From contig NC_061862.1 of the NCBI RefSeq assembly GCF_907164915.1, positions 36,147,522 to 36,211,521 on the forward strand: DNA of 64,000 bases. The letters are read 5' to 3'. A model generated the notes under the pieces. The model was not told the DNA's origin. It was given only the letters and a program-made list of their open reading frames with translations, and searched no databases. Source of the stretch: Impatiens glandulifera. Taxonomy: Eukaryota; Streptophyta; Magnoliopsida; Ericales; Balsaminaceae. Positions within the stretch are counted from its first letter, which is position 1. Each line of letters starts with the position of its first letter. The position numbers and the translations under genes were made by a program. This document shows, in pieces, positions 46,513 through 57,722 of the stretch.

Positions 46513-49228
46513 GTTGTTAAGAGGTCAGAATTGACTCTAGATGTTGATATTCCAAGTCTTCACCATGCAGCTGGAATTAAAAGATCAGTTAGAGATAGAT
46601 TGGGCAGTGGAGAGGATGCAGGTCAACTATCTGGCAAAAGGTGCTGGTTCTGTCTTTTTTTAGATGTTCGGGTTGCTGATTTTAACCTAGTACCATGTCA
46701 CCATCAATAAGCATAATTTTTTGGATGATTGACAATAGTCTTACTATGCTTCTAATTTGCTGGTTATACCTATGCAGTTCTATTTTAGTGGAAACTCTAC
46801 CTAATGATTTAGTTTTGTGACTTTGCTTGGCAGACAAAGGGCAGATAATGATAGATCAGTCAGATTTCTTCTAATGGTTTGTATGGTAAACGAATTTAAT
46901 CAAAACTCTTGCTCGTAGTTTTTCGATGTATTATGAATGAATTAGTTTATGATTTTTGTTTCTTAATAAATATTAAGATATTCACCTTGGGAAAAAATGA
47001 CCTTCGGTTCAAACTCATGGAAAGAAGAATGAGCTGAGACGATTTCAAACCGATGTTCAGCATGATGGTATGGACCTTCGCGAGAAGTTGTCAAGGCCAA
47101 ACAGTGCTTCATTGATTAGTCCAAGTTATCATGAAAGAACACCTAACGGAAGAGATGCTAGGTATGAAGATGACATCCCCCGGGATTCACTAACTAGTTT
47201 CCATGAAAAAACGCCTGATAGAAGAGACACTAGGTATAAAGTGCCTGGACACACACCAAGATTCTTTTCGTAGTCCAAGTTTTCGCGATAGCATGCCTGA
47301 GAGAAGAGACACTAGGTATACAGTGTCAGACAAAGCCCGAACTTCCTTAGATAGTCCAAGTTTCCGTGAAGGCATGTCTGAGAGAGAGACACTAGGTATA
47401 AAGTGCCCGATGCTACTCGAACTTCATTGGCTAGTCCAGGTTTCCGCGAAAGCATCTCTGAGAGAAGAGACACTAGGTATAAAGTGCCCGATGCTACTCG
47501 GTCTTCAATGGCTAGTTCAAGTTTTCGTGAAAGGATGCCTGAGAGAAGAGGACACTAGGTATACAGGGCCAGACACAACTCGAACTTCATTGGATAGTCC
47601 CAAGTTTCCGCGAAAGCATGTCTGAAAGAAGAGACACTAGGTATAAAGTGCTCGACAGTCCAGGTTTTCGTGAAAGGATGCCCGAGGAAAAGAGAGACTA
47701 GGTATACAGTGCAAATACAACCCGAACTTCATTGGATAGTCCAAGTTTCCGTGAAAGCATGCCTGAGAGAAGAGACACTAGGTATACTATACGAAACACA
47801 GCTAGGACTTCATTGGCTAGTCCAAGATTCCGTGAAAGCATGCCCGAAAGAAGAGACACTAGGTATACAGTGCCTGATACGAGAAACGATAATGTATTTG
47901 GGAAATTTCTTCTAAGAGAAGTTCAGATTCCTTGCATCGGGTGGAGACATTGAGAAACAACTATTCGCCTTTGAGGGAAAGGTCACCATCTAGAGATCTA
48001 CGAGGAACAAGGAATCAGTCACCTCCAAGGATTCATGAAGATTTGGAAAAAAGGGCACCAGCCAGGACATATGAAGGTTCACGAACAGCATATGCAAGCA
48101 AAGATATTCATGTTATGACAAATGGAAAACCTGCAAGTACACAGCTACCTCCTCCTCCAGTGCAAATGGGCGTAGTACCCAAAATCTCATACTTGGTACT
48201 ATTGTCTTCCGTCTACTTTTCATTCAAAGTTTTTGATACTTAATTGCTGCAACTGCATATAAAATAATGAGTGGTATGTATGATAGGTGGTGTAGTTTAA
48301 TAGATTTGATCATGAGCGTTGTTAATTACCTTTCAATACTCAAAGCACAAGCAAGAACTCATACATGTTTTCCCTAGTGGTAGAAAGTCAATTAGTTTCC
48401 AGGGTGTCTTCATAATGTAGACTGAAATGTTTTTTCTCAGAGTAATGTGGTCTGGAGAAGTTATGGTTATTCAGTTGTTATTTTCAGAATGTGCTAGACT
48501 TTAGCAGCTGTTACTCTGATATTAGACCATTGCAACTAACTAGTCAGTCAAACTTGGTGTGAACTTAATGATGTCCATATTTCTCCAACACCTGATGCAT
48601 TTTTTATTTTATTTTGGTTATGTTGTCATGTAGGGAAATGAACATACCTCTGTGGAGAGTTTGCTGAATTCACTCGGTTTGGAGAAATATGCCGTCTTTT
48701 TTAAGGCAGAGGAGGTGGGTACAATCTTGGATAATTTGTAACCTTGTTTTAAGCTTGGGAGCTGATATCAACTTGTGGACATAAGAGATTTTTGTGATTT
48801 TGTTGCTAATCAAGTTACACCGTTTTAAATTTTACTTACAGATAGATATAGCTACTCTGAAGCAGATGGGAGATAGGGACCTTAAAGATCTTGGAATACC
48901 AGTGGTACTTAATCATGAAAATCTTGCCACCTCTCATTTTACTTTGAAATAAGCTCATTATTGTAGGACACTGAATTAGAAATAGAGGTGCTGTGTGTTA
49001 CTTGTTTAATTTATTGCAGACTAAAAGACAGGGTTTTGGCTATAGACTAGATAGAAATAGAGGTGGTTAATATAATGATTTTCATTTCATGGGTCTGCTT
49101 ATTCCTTGATAGAATACAAATAATTATGTTTTCTATTAAGCAAGTGCAATCTTTTATGATCCACTGCACTGAACATACTTGAATTGCAGGGACCGCGGAC
49201 ACAAATTTTGCTCGCAGTGCTGCCCTGA
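46513..49228 (+). pseudogene. SAM-domain protein gene with frameshifts, probably a pseudogene
   Basis: Exons inferred: 46513-46640 (VVKRSELTLDVDIPSL, GIKRSVRDRLG), 46834-~46890 (RQRADNDRSV), ~47010-48195, 48634-48714, 48842-48904, 49190-49228. The last three encode an intact sterile alpha motif: SVESLLNSLGLEKYAVFF, IATLKQMGDRDLKDLGIP and GPRTQILLAVLP. The order (basic KR-SVRDRLG start, Arg/Ser/Pro-rich middle with SPPRIHEDLEKR, C-terminal SAM) fits a plant SAM-domain family of unknown role, possibly RNA-related. The large exon contains ten ~79-base repeats and shifts frame several times (for example near 47035, 47270 and 47385). No start codon is evident. The final TGA (49226) stands where a CGA Arg codon would fit. 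SAM domains mediate protein oligomerisation. Assembly errors in the repeat could mimic part of this decay. Confidence 0.7.
47145..47915 (+). repeat. In-exon minisatellite (~79-bp unit, about ten copies)
   Basis: The word AGAAGAGACACTAGGTAT recurs near 47151 (variant), 47222, 47301, 47382, 47461, 47541, 47625, 47691, 47768 and 47850. In frame the unit encodes about 26 residues (PERRDTRYTVPDTARTSL, then ASPSFRESM). Several units carry one-base indels, so the frame wanders between them. Confidence 0.88.
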
Positions 49229-52200
49229 ACCAAGAGATAGTTGTGATGGAGCATCTCAATTTTGTTATTGTAGATGATGGGGGATATATTTTTTTGTCAC
49301 AGACAGAGCTAGTTCCTTCTCATTTCAGACTTTAGAAAGAAAAAAGTACTTGTTGGGTATAGTTATATACTATTTTGGCTTAATGTTAAATTCTATTTAA
49401 CCCCTTTTACATCCTGCACCCAAGCTGCTTCATTTCTTTGAAATAACTTTTGCATAATTTTCTTATAGGTTTAATACCAAAGTATTTGGTGTTCTAAACT
49501 AGAAGGAAATACATTTTGTGTATATGTTTGTATACTACTCTTGGAAAATATGTTTATTTTGATTGCAAATTCGAAAGAACACTGTTAATGTTAATGTTGA
49601 AAAGGCTTTCTACAATTTGACCGAAATACATACTGGTAGCAAATTAAAGTGAAATACATGAGAAAAATCTGTTTTACTAAATACAAATATAAGAAGAATT
49701 CAACCACCATATTGACTGCAAATAACTTTCTTCCCAAGTATATTTTAAAGAGTTTTTTTTTTTTTTAAAAAAAAATGTTCATTGTATTATAGAGAAATAG
49801 GAATCAATTAATTATAATGAAACTAATCATAATATATGAAAGAAAAGTATTAAAATCCATTCTATTTCTATTTTCTCTCATGAAAAGTAAACATAGTAGA
49901 AAAATAAAGATCAAAATATGTTACAAAACTAAGAGATTAACAAGTTCGAAGATGATTAAGAAGGATGGTAAATTCTCTAACCGACTGAATTTGATAACAA
50001 ATTTAAAAAAAAACTCATACTACAGGTAATTAAAGGATCTCTGAATCTCTCTGATTATATTTTTTCTCTGTGACATCCAAATTGAACTACTAAAACCCTA
50101 TTTGTTGTTTTGCCTTTTAACTCTTTCCAACATAATCTAAGCACTTAGGAAGGAGATGGTCAATTGGTAACAACCCAGGTCTGGTTTCGGCTCATAATAT
50201 CTACACTGTATTATTTATTTCAGGGTTCAAGAAATCTCAAAGTAACCCTATATGTTAGAATGTGTTGATTTATAAGTTTATAACAGTATATTAAATGCAA
50301 AATAAAGATTGATATGATATATATTTGAGAGAACTGATTATGTAAAAATGAAATTATATGTTGCTGTTTCAAAAATTCATTTGTTTGTTAGATATGAACA
50401 GATGAAATATTGATAGAAATGGAGAATCTTGACTACAGCTGATCTGTGTTCGTGTCTTTCTTTTACCAAACATAAAAGGATATGCATGATAAATTGCTGC
50501 CTCATGGTGGAAAATATGAGTTTTTCAATAAGTCTGCATTTACACTTACAGATCTTGACATATAACTGCTAAATAATTCAATTTAGAAATACATAAGAAA
50601 AGTTATTAGGTTGTGGATCGACAAGAAGTTTGGTTGCCTGAAATTAAATGATGAATTAAGTACATTTATTGTTGAGACAAAGACAACTAAGTATTATTGA
50701 GAACCTTTTGACAATGCAACTATGATGTGAATGGAAATGTGGAATGAAGTTTGGCTTGGCTAATGGTAGTGGTAGGGTCTACCATTTATTATTATATTTT
50801 ATCTTCAAAAGCTCAGGGGGGTACATAGAATGATCAAAGAAGGAAGTAGGAACCTATCAATCAACCAACTAACCAACCCACCATAATTCCAATCAAACAT
50901 TTTCCTCCATTTTATTCCACATGTTAAGAATGCTATTAGTTAGTCCCTTGATGATAGACATCACTCTTTTGAATTATTCAGATTAACATCCCATCAACCT
51001 ACTAATTCTTCAATCAAATTATCATTTTATTTTTGTATAATATATTTAATGTAAAAAAAAATGATTTAATCTATATGGTTAACTATCTTCTTTATAGACT
51101 TAGTGTTTTTTAGAAATTTACGTGACTGAGTTCAACATATTAATTTATTATAGTAGCTCAAATGAAAAGAGTCTTGTTCTTAATATAAAAGAAATCAACC
51201 GTAGAAGTGGGGTGCCAAAAACAAAAGAGGATTGATTTCCACTAAATTTAAGTAAAATATCTCTCATATTCCTCGTAATAAACTCTAATTTCATTTTTTT
51301 AAAAGAAATATATATTAAATGTAAAATACTCAGTACTCTAGTTATTTGATCTAATTTAACCTAAATAGTCCATATATCAACCAAGCTTTGAGTGTGTATT
51401 TAAGAACTTTTGGAAAGAAATTAACAAATTGTGCCATCATGCTGCTAATTTGTTTCCTTAAGTTAGTTAAGGGTAAAATCAAAATATTTCAAAATTTTGA
51501 GGGGCAAATTCATCAAGATTGAATGAAAATTCTAGGGGGAAAGAAATTCCAATAATCACAAAGTTTGATGAGAATTAGAAACAATTGGTGGAATATATTC
51601 ACCAATGGAATAAGAACACCATCCAATATTTCTCTTACATATTATTATTATATATCCTAAATTAAAGCTTATCAAATGTGGGTCCAATTAGTACAAGTGT
51701 CTCTTTGTTTAATTTTGATTAGTGTTTGGCTAATCACTTGTCAACATGTGCTATTTTTCTTAATTATTATCATAAAATATTGGTTTTGTCAGCTCTTAGA
51801 AGATATGCCCAGATCTTCTTGTAGACCTTACCAGGTATATATGCTGACATCACTCCTCATATGTTATATTCTTTCTTTATATTTCAACCACTTTTTCAAT
51901 ATTTTTCTATTGTCATCCTTTTAAAATAGTCAATATGACATTAGTATATTGCTTTTTTTATGTTTAATGTCATGTTTGGTGGAAGGTAACACCAATAAGG
52001 TTTGTTTTTCTTCTGAAATAATCAAATTCTGGTTTCAACAATTTGCAAATTTAATATTTGGCTTTTAAACCCTGTTTTCAGTAGAAAATTATATATTGGG
52101 AGACCAAATACATTCTAGGAGCAATGTCATGAGAGATATAAAATATACAATAAAATCTATGGATTATTTTTTTAAATTAAAAAAATGTGGCCACAAGGGG

Positions 52201-53207
52201 TTAAGCACATCACCCGCAAACACATTTAGTTAGACGCAAAACTTGTCGTCTGATAGACTTTAACTTTGAGAGGCTGAGGATATTCACTTCTTATTGACGC
52301 TAGGCTAAAACAGGGTATATATAAATATTTTTTCTTGGAGGGGATTAGGAAAGTTAATGAATTTAGTAGAATTCTTAGTTTATAGAGGTTTTATTTTTCA
52401 TGAACCGAATTCAATGATTCTAGCTTTCATTTATCTAGTTTCACTTGGTTATGTATTTTTTTTAGTGGGAATCAAACTTGAAATATTTGATTTTTGGTTA
52501 ATAAATCTGAGAAAGGAATTTGTTTGCATTTGTTAATAAATTATTGAGATAAGACTTGAAGGAGAACAATTACATGAACCCACCCACCAACTAGTTGGTC
52601 AAGAAAGGTGATCTTTTTTTTAATAAGCAAAAAAAATTGAAGTACAGTGCTAAATTTGTTGCCAAAGAAATATCCAAGTGATTAAATTCCTTATCTTCTT
52701 TTGACTTCTTCCCCATTCCATCATGCATTCATTCATATAATAATAAGATAATGTCATTCGCAATTTCGTGTGTTATTCCGTGCACTACTTCTTGTACTAC
52801 TACAGTCTCCTCATTATTACTTTAATGCTTCTTTTTCCTTTAATTTATTGGTTTTTTTGCATGAAAGATGATGGCTTTAGATTAATCTGACTTTTCTTTC
52901 CTTTCAAATTTGTCTTCATTTCCCTCTCATTTCTTAGTCATCATACTCAACAACCCAATTCAACAAAAACAAAAACAGGTTGGCTATCTATATTGAATAC
53001 TTTATCTAATATCTTAATTAATTGAGTTTATCATATTTTTAATTTTTTTTCAAATGAATCCGATTCAATTCCAACTAAAAGCGCCAAAATTAAGATATGT
53101 AGTGTGGTTTTAAAAAATAATTCAAAATTCTACTTCTAGATGCTGGCACTATTGTGATATAAATCCAACTTGCCAATATTTTCAAATAATCAATTTATTT
53201 ATTTTCC
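49229..53207. other. Intergenic, no gene seen
   Basis: Four kilobases of moderately AT-rich sequence. Frames at 49817 and 51676 lack domains. A 50-base exon-like block near 51790-51835 (CAG...CAG|GTATATA) has no partners. No terminal repeats were noticed. The last several hundred bases would include the zinc-finger gene promoter. Confidence 0.5.
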
Positions 53208-53215
53208 TATAAAAA
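53208..53215 (+). promoter_or_regulatory. TATA box of the zinc-finger gene
   Basis: TATAAAAA 104 bases before the ATG, followed by a C/A-rich leader. Spacing is typical of plant promoters. Confidence 0.65.
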
Positions 53216-53318
53216 GGATGGACATGCCTCCCCTAACCATCATCAAATACATTAATTAATCTTCACAACAAGAATTAATTCTCTCCTTTTTCTCTATCAT
53301 TAGATTGATAATATACTT

Positions 53319-53873
53319 ATGGAAAAAGATGGCATTTCTCCAAAATCTTCACAACAAGAGAAGAGACTTAGATTATTTGGGTTTGAATTGGGCTTGTGTG
53401 ATCAGACCATGATCAAGGTTTCTTCAGAGGCAGATGAAAGCATAAACTCATCCATTACTGCTTCTACTTCAGATCAGGAGATCAGGCTTTCTCCACCTAA
53501 AGAGAAGAAATTGATGACAGGAGAGAAAAAGAGGTTTGAATGTCAATTCTGTTTCAAGGAATTCTCAAACTCTCAAGCCTTGGGAGGTCATCAAAATGCT
53601 CATAAAAAGGAAAGGATGAAGAAGAGGAAGTTGCAGCTTCAGGAAAGAAGGGCTAGCATCAATTGTTACCTCCAACCGTTTCGTAGCAGCCTTGGTTCTA
53701 GTTTATGGTACTATGATCCTTCTTGTTCTTCTACTGAGTTTGCTGTTCTTGAGAAATCACAGATAAGTTTCTCAAGAAATTGCCCTGTCGTGATCAAACA
53801 ATCTCCCTCGCCCATTGCTCCCAAGGAGAGCCACAAGGCTTTAGATCTTCATCTGGGTTTAAACTTGGGTTGA
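53319..53873 (+). CDS. Single C2H2 zinc-finger repressor with EAR motif (ZFP5/6/8, GIS-like)
   Basis: Intron-free, 184 residues. Features in order: an N-terminal KRLRLFGFELGL box (residues ~16-27); a Ser-rich acidic region; one Q-type zinc finger FECQFCFKEFSNSQALGGHQ (residues ~68-91) with the plant-specific QALGGH and basic residues after it (KKERMKKRKLQ); and a C-terminal LDLHLGLNLG, an EAR repression motif. This architecture is that of the ZFP/GIS clade, nuclear factors acting in trichome, root-hair and hormone (gibberellin, cytokinin) responses. The exact orthologue is not assignable. The start is the first ATG after the leader. All zinc ligands (C, C, H, H) are present and no disruptions are seen. 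It is next to retrotransposon sequence on its 3' side. Confidence 0.93.
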   Translation: MEKDGISPKSSQQEKRLRLFGFELGLCDQTMIKVSSEADESINSSITASTSDQEIRLSPPKEKKLMTGEKKRFECQFCFKEFSNSQALGGHQNAHKKERMKKRKLQLQERRASINCYLQPFRSSLGSSLWYYDPSCSSTEFAVLEKSQISFSRNCPVVIKQSPSPIAPKESHKALDLHLGLNLG

Positions 53874-54340
53874 GTTTTTTGGTTTATAGGTTTTAGATTT
53901 GTTGTAGTAATTCATTATTTTTTTAGTAATATATGAAATTTGAGGCTCAATAAAATAAATTGATCTTTCAGTCATAGTTGATGAATGGTTTATGGACCAA
54001 AAGTCATTCTCTTCAGCTAAAATAGTTTAAGACACTTAAATTTGAAGTCACAGTTACAATTTTAAAATAATTCATAATTTGAAAAGAAGTGATGAAATCC
54101 AACTTCATCATTCCTCAACCAAATTTAACAAAATTATCACCAAAAGGTGATCATTTTTACTTACAACTCTAAGAGCCTTCAACTATCCTGAATGGATAGA
54201 ATTCGACGGAGGAAATGATAAGTCATTAATAACGTTTGTCCCAAGCCACTTACTTGACTAAGGTAAGGTGCACTATAAAAGGTGTTAGATATCTTGTCTT
54301 GAATAACAGAATATATATACATATAATGTTACATATAAAT
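53874..54340. other. 3' flank of the zinc-finger gene
   Basis: It contains AATAAA (53950) as a likely polyadenylation signal. No gene. Confidence 0.5.
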
Positions 54341-55947
54341 TAAATATGATAGGATCGGTGCTAACACTATAAACTAGGGTCTGACTATTGATAACAACTT
54401 ATGATAAACGATTCGATAATAACCCTGTGAGAGATTAATATCTGTTTCTATTCTTCACAAATCCTTCGAACTTTTGAAACGAATTCAAGTGCAGAAGTGT
54501 TCGTCGAATTTGAAGTTTTGAACAACTAAATGTAAATGGAAAAAAGTAAAAAACCTAGGGAGTTTTATGGATGTTCGGAGATGAAACTCATACGTCACCC
54601 CTTCTTCCACAACCGGAAGGATATCCACTAAATCTTTTGAATCGAATACAACTTACTGAGTTAGCTAACCCTCTGTTGAACAGAACAACCTCTGTTCAAT
54701 TTACAATATTCTCAACGGTATTCTCAAAGCTAAATAGTAATTAATTTTCTCTCTTGAGCTTAAATGATGATATAAATCAGTAAGAGCAAGAGTAAGTGAA
54801 TAAGCAAGTAGCTTTGTGTGTTTAATTGATCCAGTGATTCTGTAAAGTTAAGTTCGGTGATTCGTCCGTTGTCCTTGAACATCTATTTATAGTAGAAGGA
54901 CACCAACAGTCGAATCTTTTTCGTGGACACGTGGCAAGTGTCCGTTGAAAGGCCACCCATAGTACTAGAATACAACAGACTTTGAACAAATGGATTGTGG
55001 CCGTACAGAACTGGTAGTGCACCGAATATCCTCTAATATTGTCTTGTACCGGACAAATAGTTGGAAGGATATTTGCGTACGTGGCGTTCGTTCATTTAAT
55101 ACAATTAACTGACTTGTCAGACTGCACATAAGTGAGTGGAGCAGAAGTAGCAGACAACTAATTGATCGTGGTTAGACGTATGCTTTCTTCAGACGACTGC
55201 TAAAACAAGGCAGTAGACGTGCTCCGTTAGACCTCGTCTAAAGGAGTTAGACGTCCTCATTTAACTACACGTCCCTTTAGACCAAGTCTAAAGGGGTTAT
55301 ATGACCTCGTCTAACTACGCATCCCTTTAGACCAAGACTAAAGGAGTTAGACGACCTCGTCTAACTACACATCCTTTTAGACCAAGTCTAAAGGAGTTAG
55401 ACGTCCTCGTCTAACTACGCCTCCCTTTAGACCAAGTCTAAAGGAGTTAGACGACCTCGTCTAACTACGCATCCCTTTAGACCAAGTCTAAAAGAGTTAG
55501 ACGTCCTCGTCTAACTACACATCACTTTAGACCAAGTCTAAAGAAGTTAGACTACCTCGTCTAACTACGTTTCCCTTTAAACCAAGTCTAAAGGAGTTAG
55601 ACGTCATCGTCTAACTACATGTCCTTTTAAACAAAGTCTAAAGGAGTTAGATGACCTCGTCTAACTACGATTCCCCTTAGACTAGGTCTAAAGGAGTTAG
55701 ACTACCTCGTCTAACTACGTTTCCCTTTAGACCAAGTCTAAAGGAGTTAAACGTCATCGTCTAACTACGTTTCCCTTTAGACCAAGTCTAAAGGAGTTAG
55801 ACTACCTCGTCTTAGCATAGTCTTATATATATGCACCTGCACAAAAATAAATAGACAACTTAGTTTTAATCACATATCATCAAAATAAGGTCGGCATAGA
55901 ATAAACTTATTCTTTAGTTTATTTTAGTCAAAATAATTTGACCAACA
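54340..55947 (-). repeat. 3' LTR of the copia element (distal end uncertain)
   Basis: It begins TGTTGGTCAAATT at 55947, right after the purine tract AAAAAGGGAGAAAT. A TATA box (CTATAAATAG, minus strand near 54885) lies ~1.06 kb in, after a minisatellite-filled U3. The far end lies between ~54280 and 54360 (several ..ACA candidates); without a second LTR it cannot be fixed. Confidence 0.55.
55228..55815. repeat. Palindromic 50-bp minisatellite in the LTR
   Basis: About twelve units with 50-base spacing. Each combines two near-palindromes, GTTAGACGACCTCGTCTAAC and CTTTAGACCAAGTCTAAAG, joined by TACGCATC-like spacers. Units differ by scattered substitutions. Confidence 0.92.
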
Positions 55948-55961
55948 ATTTCTCCCTTTTT

Positions 55962-56220
55962 GATGATGTTAAAACTTAGTTAAAAGATTAAGACAAATAG
56001 ACTCAATAGATAAACAACAGAACATAAATAAACAACAAGACAACAAAAGATCATATATTTATATTTTTAAGGGATCTAGGAAGGTTAAACAACTTAAACA
56101 AAAATTTCCCAAAAGCTACAAAAAGATTGGGATTTTCCTATCCCTTTCTACCCTTAATTCCCCATGGGCCTAAGGCCACTTCCTTTTCTCCTTTTTAACA
56201 TCATCGGGAGCGATAAATTC
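55962..56220. other. Spacer between retroelement ORF and LTR
   Basis: AT-rich, no coding signal. Probably the 3' untranslated region of the 254-residue ORF. Confidence 0.4.
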
Positions 56221-56985
56221 CTAATATGCTCTTTCAGCCAAATAGCATGCCCGATTTCTTCTTTTCAACCTTAGTCTTTCTACCCTAAGAACGTAGTCAA
56301 GAACTCTTTGGTTGTTCAGGACTCTAGAGGGTTTGAAGTGGACACCATGTCCAACATCTGAGAGAAGACAACAAATGAGCAAGCTGAGAGGAGAAACATA
56401 CCCATATTGTTTCTTTGGAGAAGAGATCATCTTCGCCAAGTTGTTGAAAATAATATTCGACCAGTTGATGGCTACACCCCTGGTAATCGCCACCATCATT
56501 TCAAAGACTTTATTGCAGTAGGTGTATGAGGAATCCTTGGCAAGAAGGGACTTGGAGATGATATCGTTGAGCAGGGCGAAGTCAACTTTTAAGCAGGAGC
56601 TCTTCCCGTGAGATTTAATAGTAAAGAGATGCCCTTCGAAGGATTGGTCTGAGAATACGAGTTTCATTTCAGACAGAATTTCATCGGAAGAGGAAGGGAA
56701 CCCAGATATCCCTTCCGATGGAAGCTTGAAGAAAAGAGCGAATGTTTCCTCGCATATACAGAAACTTTTACCGTGGATTGCTGCACGAATGTATTTGTTG
56801 TTGAAGAAATTTGCAGACTCGAAGAATTCACAAACCACCTGTTCGTGAAAGATGCAATGAACGCCCATAAACTTCTTCAGCCTAGAAGTTTCAAGAGATT
56901 TAAACATAGTGACCATTTCTGAAATCACTAGAGAGGAGACCGATGTAAAATCTATTTGGAGAGATTTTTCAGCGAGAGAATCCAT
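56221..56985 (-). CDS. Retroelement accessory ORF, 254 residues, function unknown
   Basis: It is the only long undamaged frame of the element, in the same orientation as pol and lying between RNase H and the 3' LTR. From memory it resembles the 'putative plant transposon protein' type common in some Lamiales genomes: an N-terminal amphipathic region with FEQ/FHEQ words (LKKFMGVHCIFHEQ, VCEFFESANF), a central IHGKSFCICEETFALFF followed by LPSEGISGF, then VAINWSNIIFNNLAKM, and a Lys/Arg-rich end (RVERLRLKRRNRACYLAE). No catalytic motif or membrane segment is evident. It may be a nucleic-acid-binding or capsid-like accessory protein; I do not assign a function. It could also be an independent insertion adjacent to pol. 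Confidence 0.65.
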   Translation of the reverse strand: MDSLAEKSLQIDFTSVSSLVISEMVTMFKSLETSRLKKFMGVHCIFHEQVVCEFFESANFFNNKYIRAAIHGKSFCICEETFALFFKLPSEGISGFPSSSDEILSEMKLVFSDQSFEGHLFTIKSHGKSSCLKVDFALLNDIISKSLLAKDSSYTYCNKVFEMMVAITRGVAINWSNIIFNNLAKMISSPKKQYGYVSPLSLLICCLLSDVGHGVHFKPSRVLNNQRVLDYVLRVERLRLKRRNRACYLAERAY

Positions 56986-57722
56986 TTCGATGAATTGTTT
57001 GAGAACTAAGAATTCAGAATGCTAAGAGACACAAGATGATTTCTTAGAGAGAGAATGCGAAGATTTTATAGAGAGAGACTAACTTATGACTACTAAAGTC
57101 ATTGAATAACTAAACCGTCAAAGTTGAACAAACTTGTTCCCAAGAGACTCATCATTTAAAATGTGCAACATTTAAATCTAATCATAAAAGTTTATCATTA
57201 GTGCAAATGCGTAAAGTAAAGGGACGTCATAAATTTTAGTCATATTTTTAACATTGAAAGACACACGTCTTCAAGTTATTAGATAAATGACCGTTCATTT
57301 TTTGGTGGGAAGAGTACATAGACAGATAATGTAACAGTGAATAACTGTCCCACTCGTCTGAAGATGAAGCGTCTAACTCTCTGTCCAGATTCCAACGTCT
57401 AAGTTGGATAGGCGTCTATTAGACGCAGATGTCTAATTATGCTTTTTTTACAGACGTCTAGACATTTATTAGACGTAGACGTCTAATTACGCTTGAACAA
57501 CACATGTTAGTCGTGTGTCTGGTTAGACGTGAATGTCTAACTACGCTTATATTTCAGTCGTCTAACCTGCATAGGTTTTAAACCAAAACAATTATCCAAC
57601 TCAGAAATACAGAATAATTAAGAAAATACACGTCTAAGTACTCGTTTTTCTTTAGAAGACTGATCTATTAGACCGATTGAGACCTCCGTCTACACAAATC
57701 TGTCTAGTTACTTTTAAATAAT
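56986..57722. other. Retroelement spacer with a second AGACGTCTAA repeat cluster
   Basis: 57360-57670 is rich in AGACGTCTAA / TTAGACGT palindromic words related in sequence to the LTR minisatellite but irregularly spaced. No ORF. A TATA-like TCTATAAAATC (57062-57072, minus) lies ~75 bases upstream of the ORF at 56985, so that ORF may have its own promoter. Confidence 0.5.

Noticed and set aside
55228..55815. CRISPR-like regular spacing
   Set aside because: Units are full tandem repeats without unique spacers, in a plant LTR.
56312..56521. 69-codon + strand ORF
   Set aside because: Antisense shadow of the 254-residue retroelement ORF.
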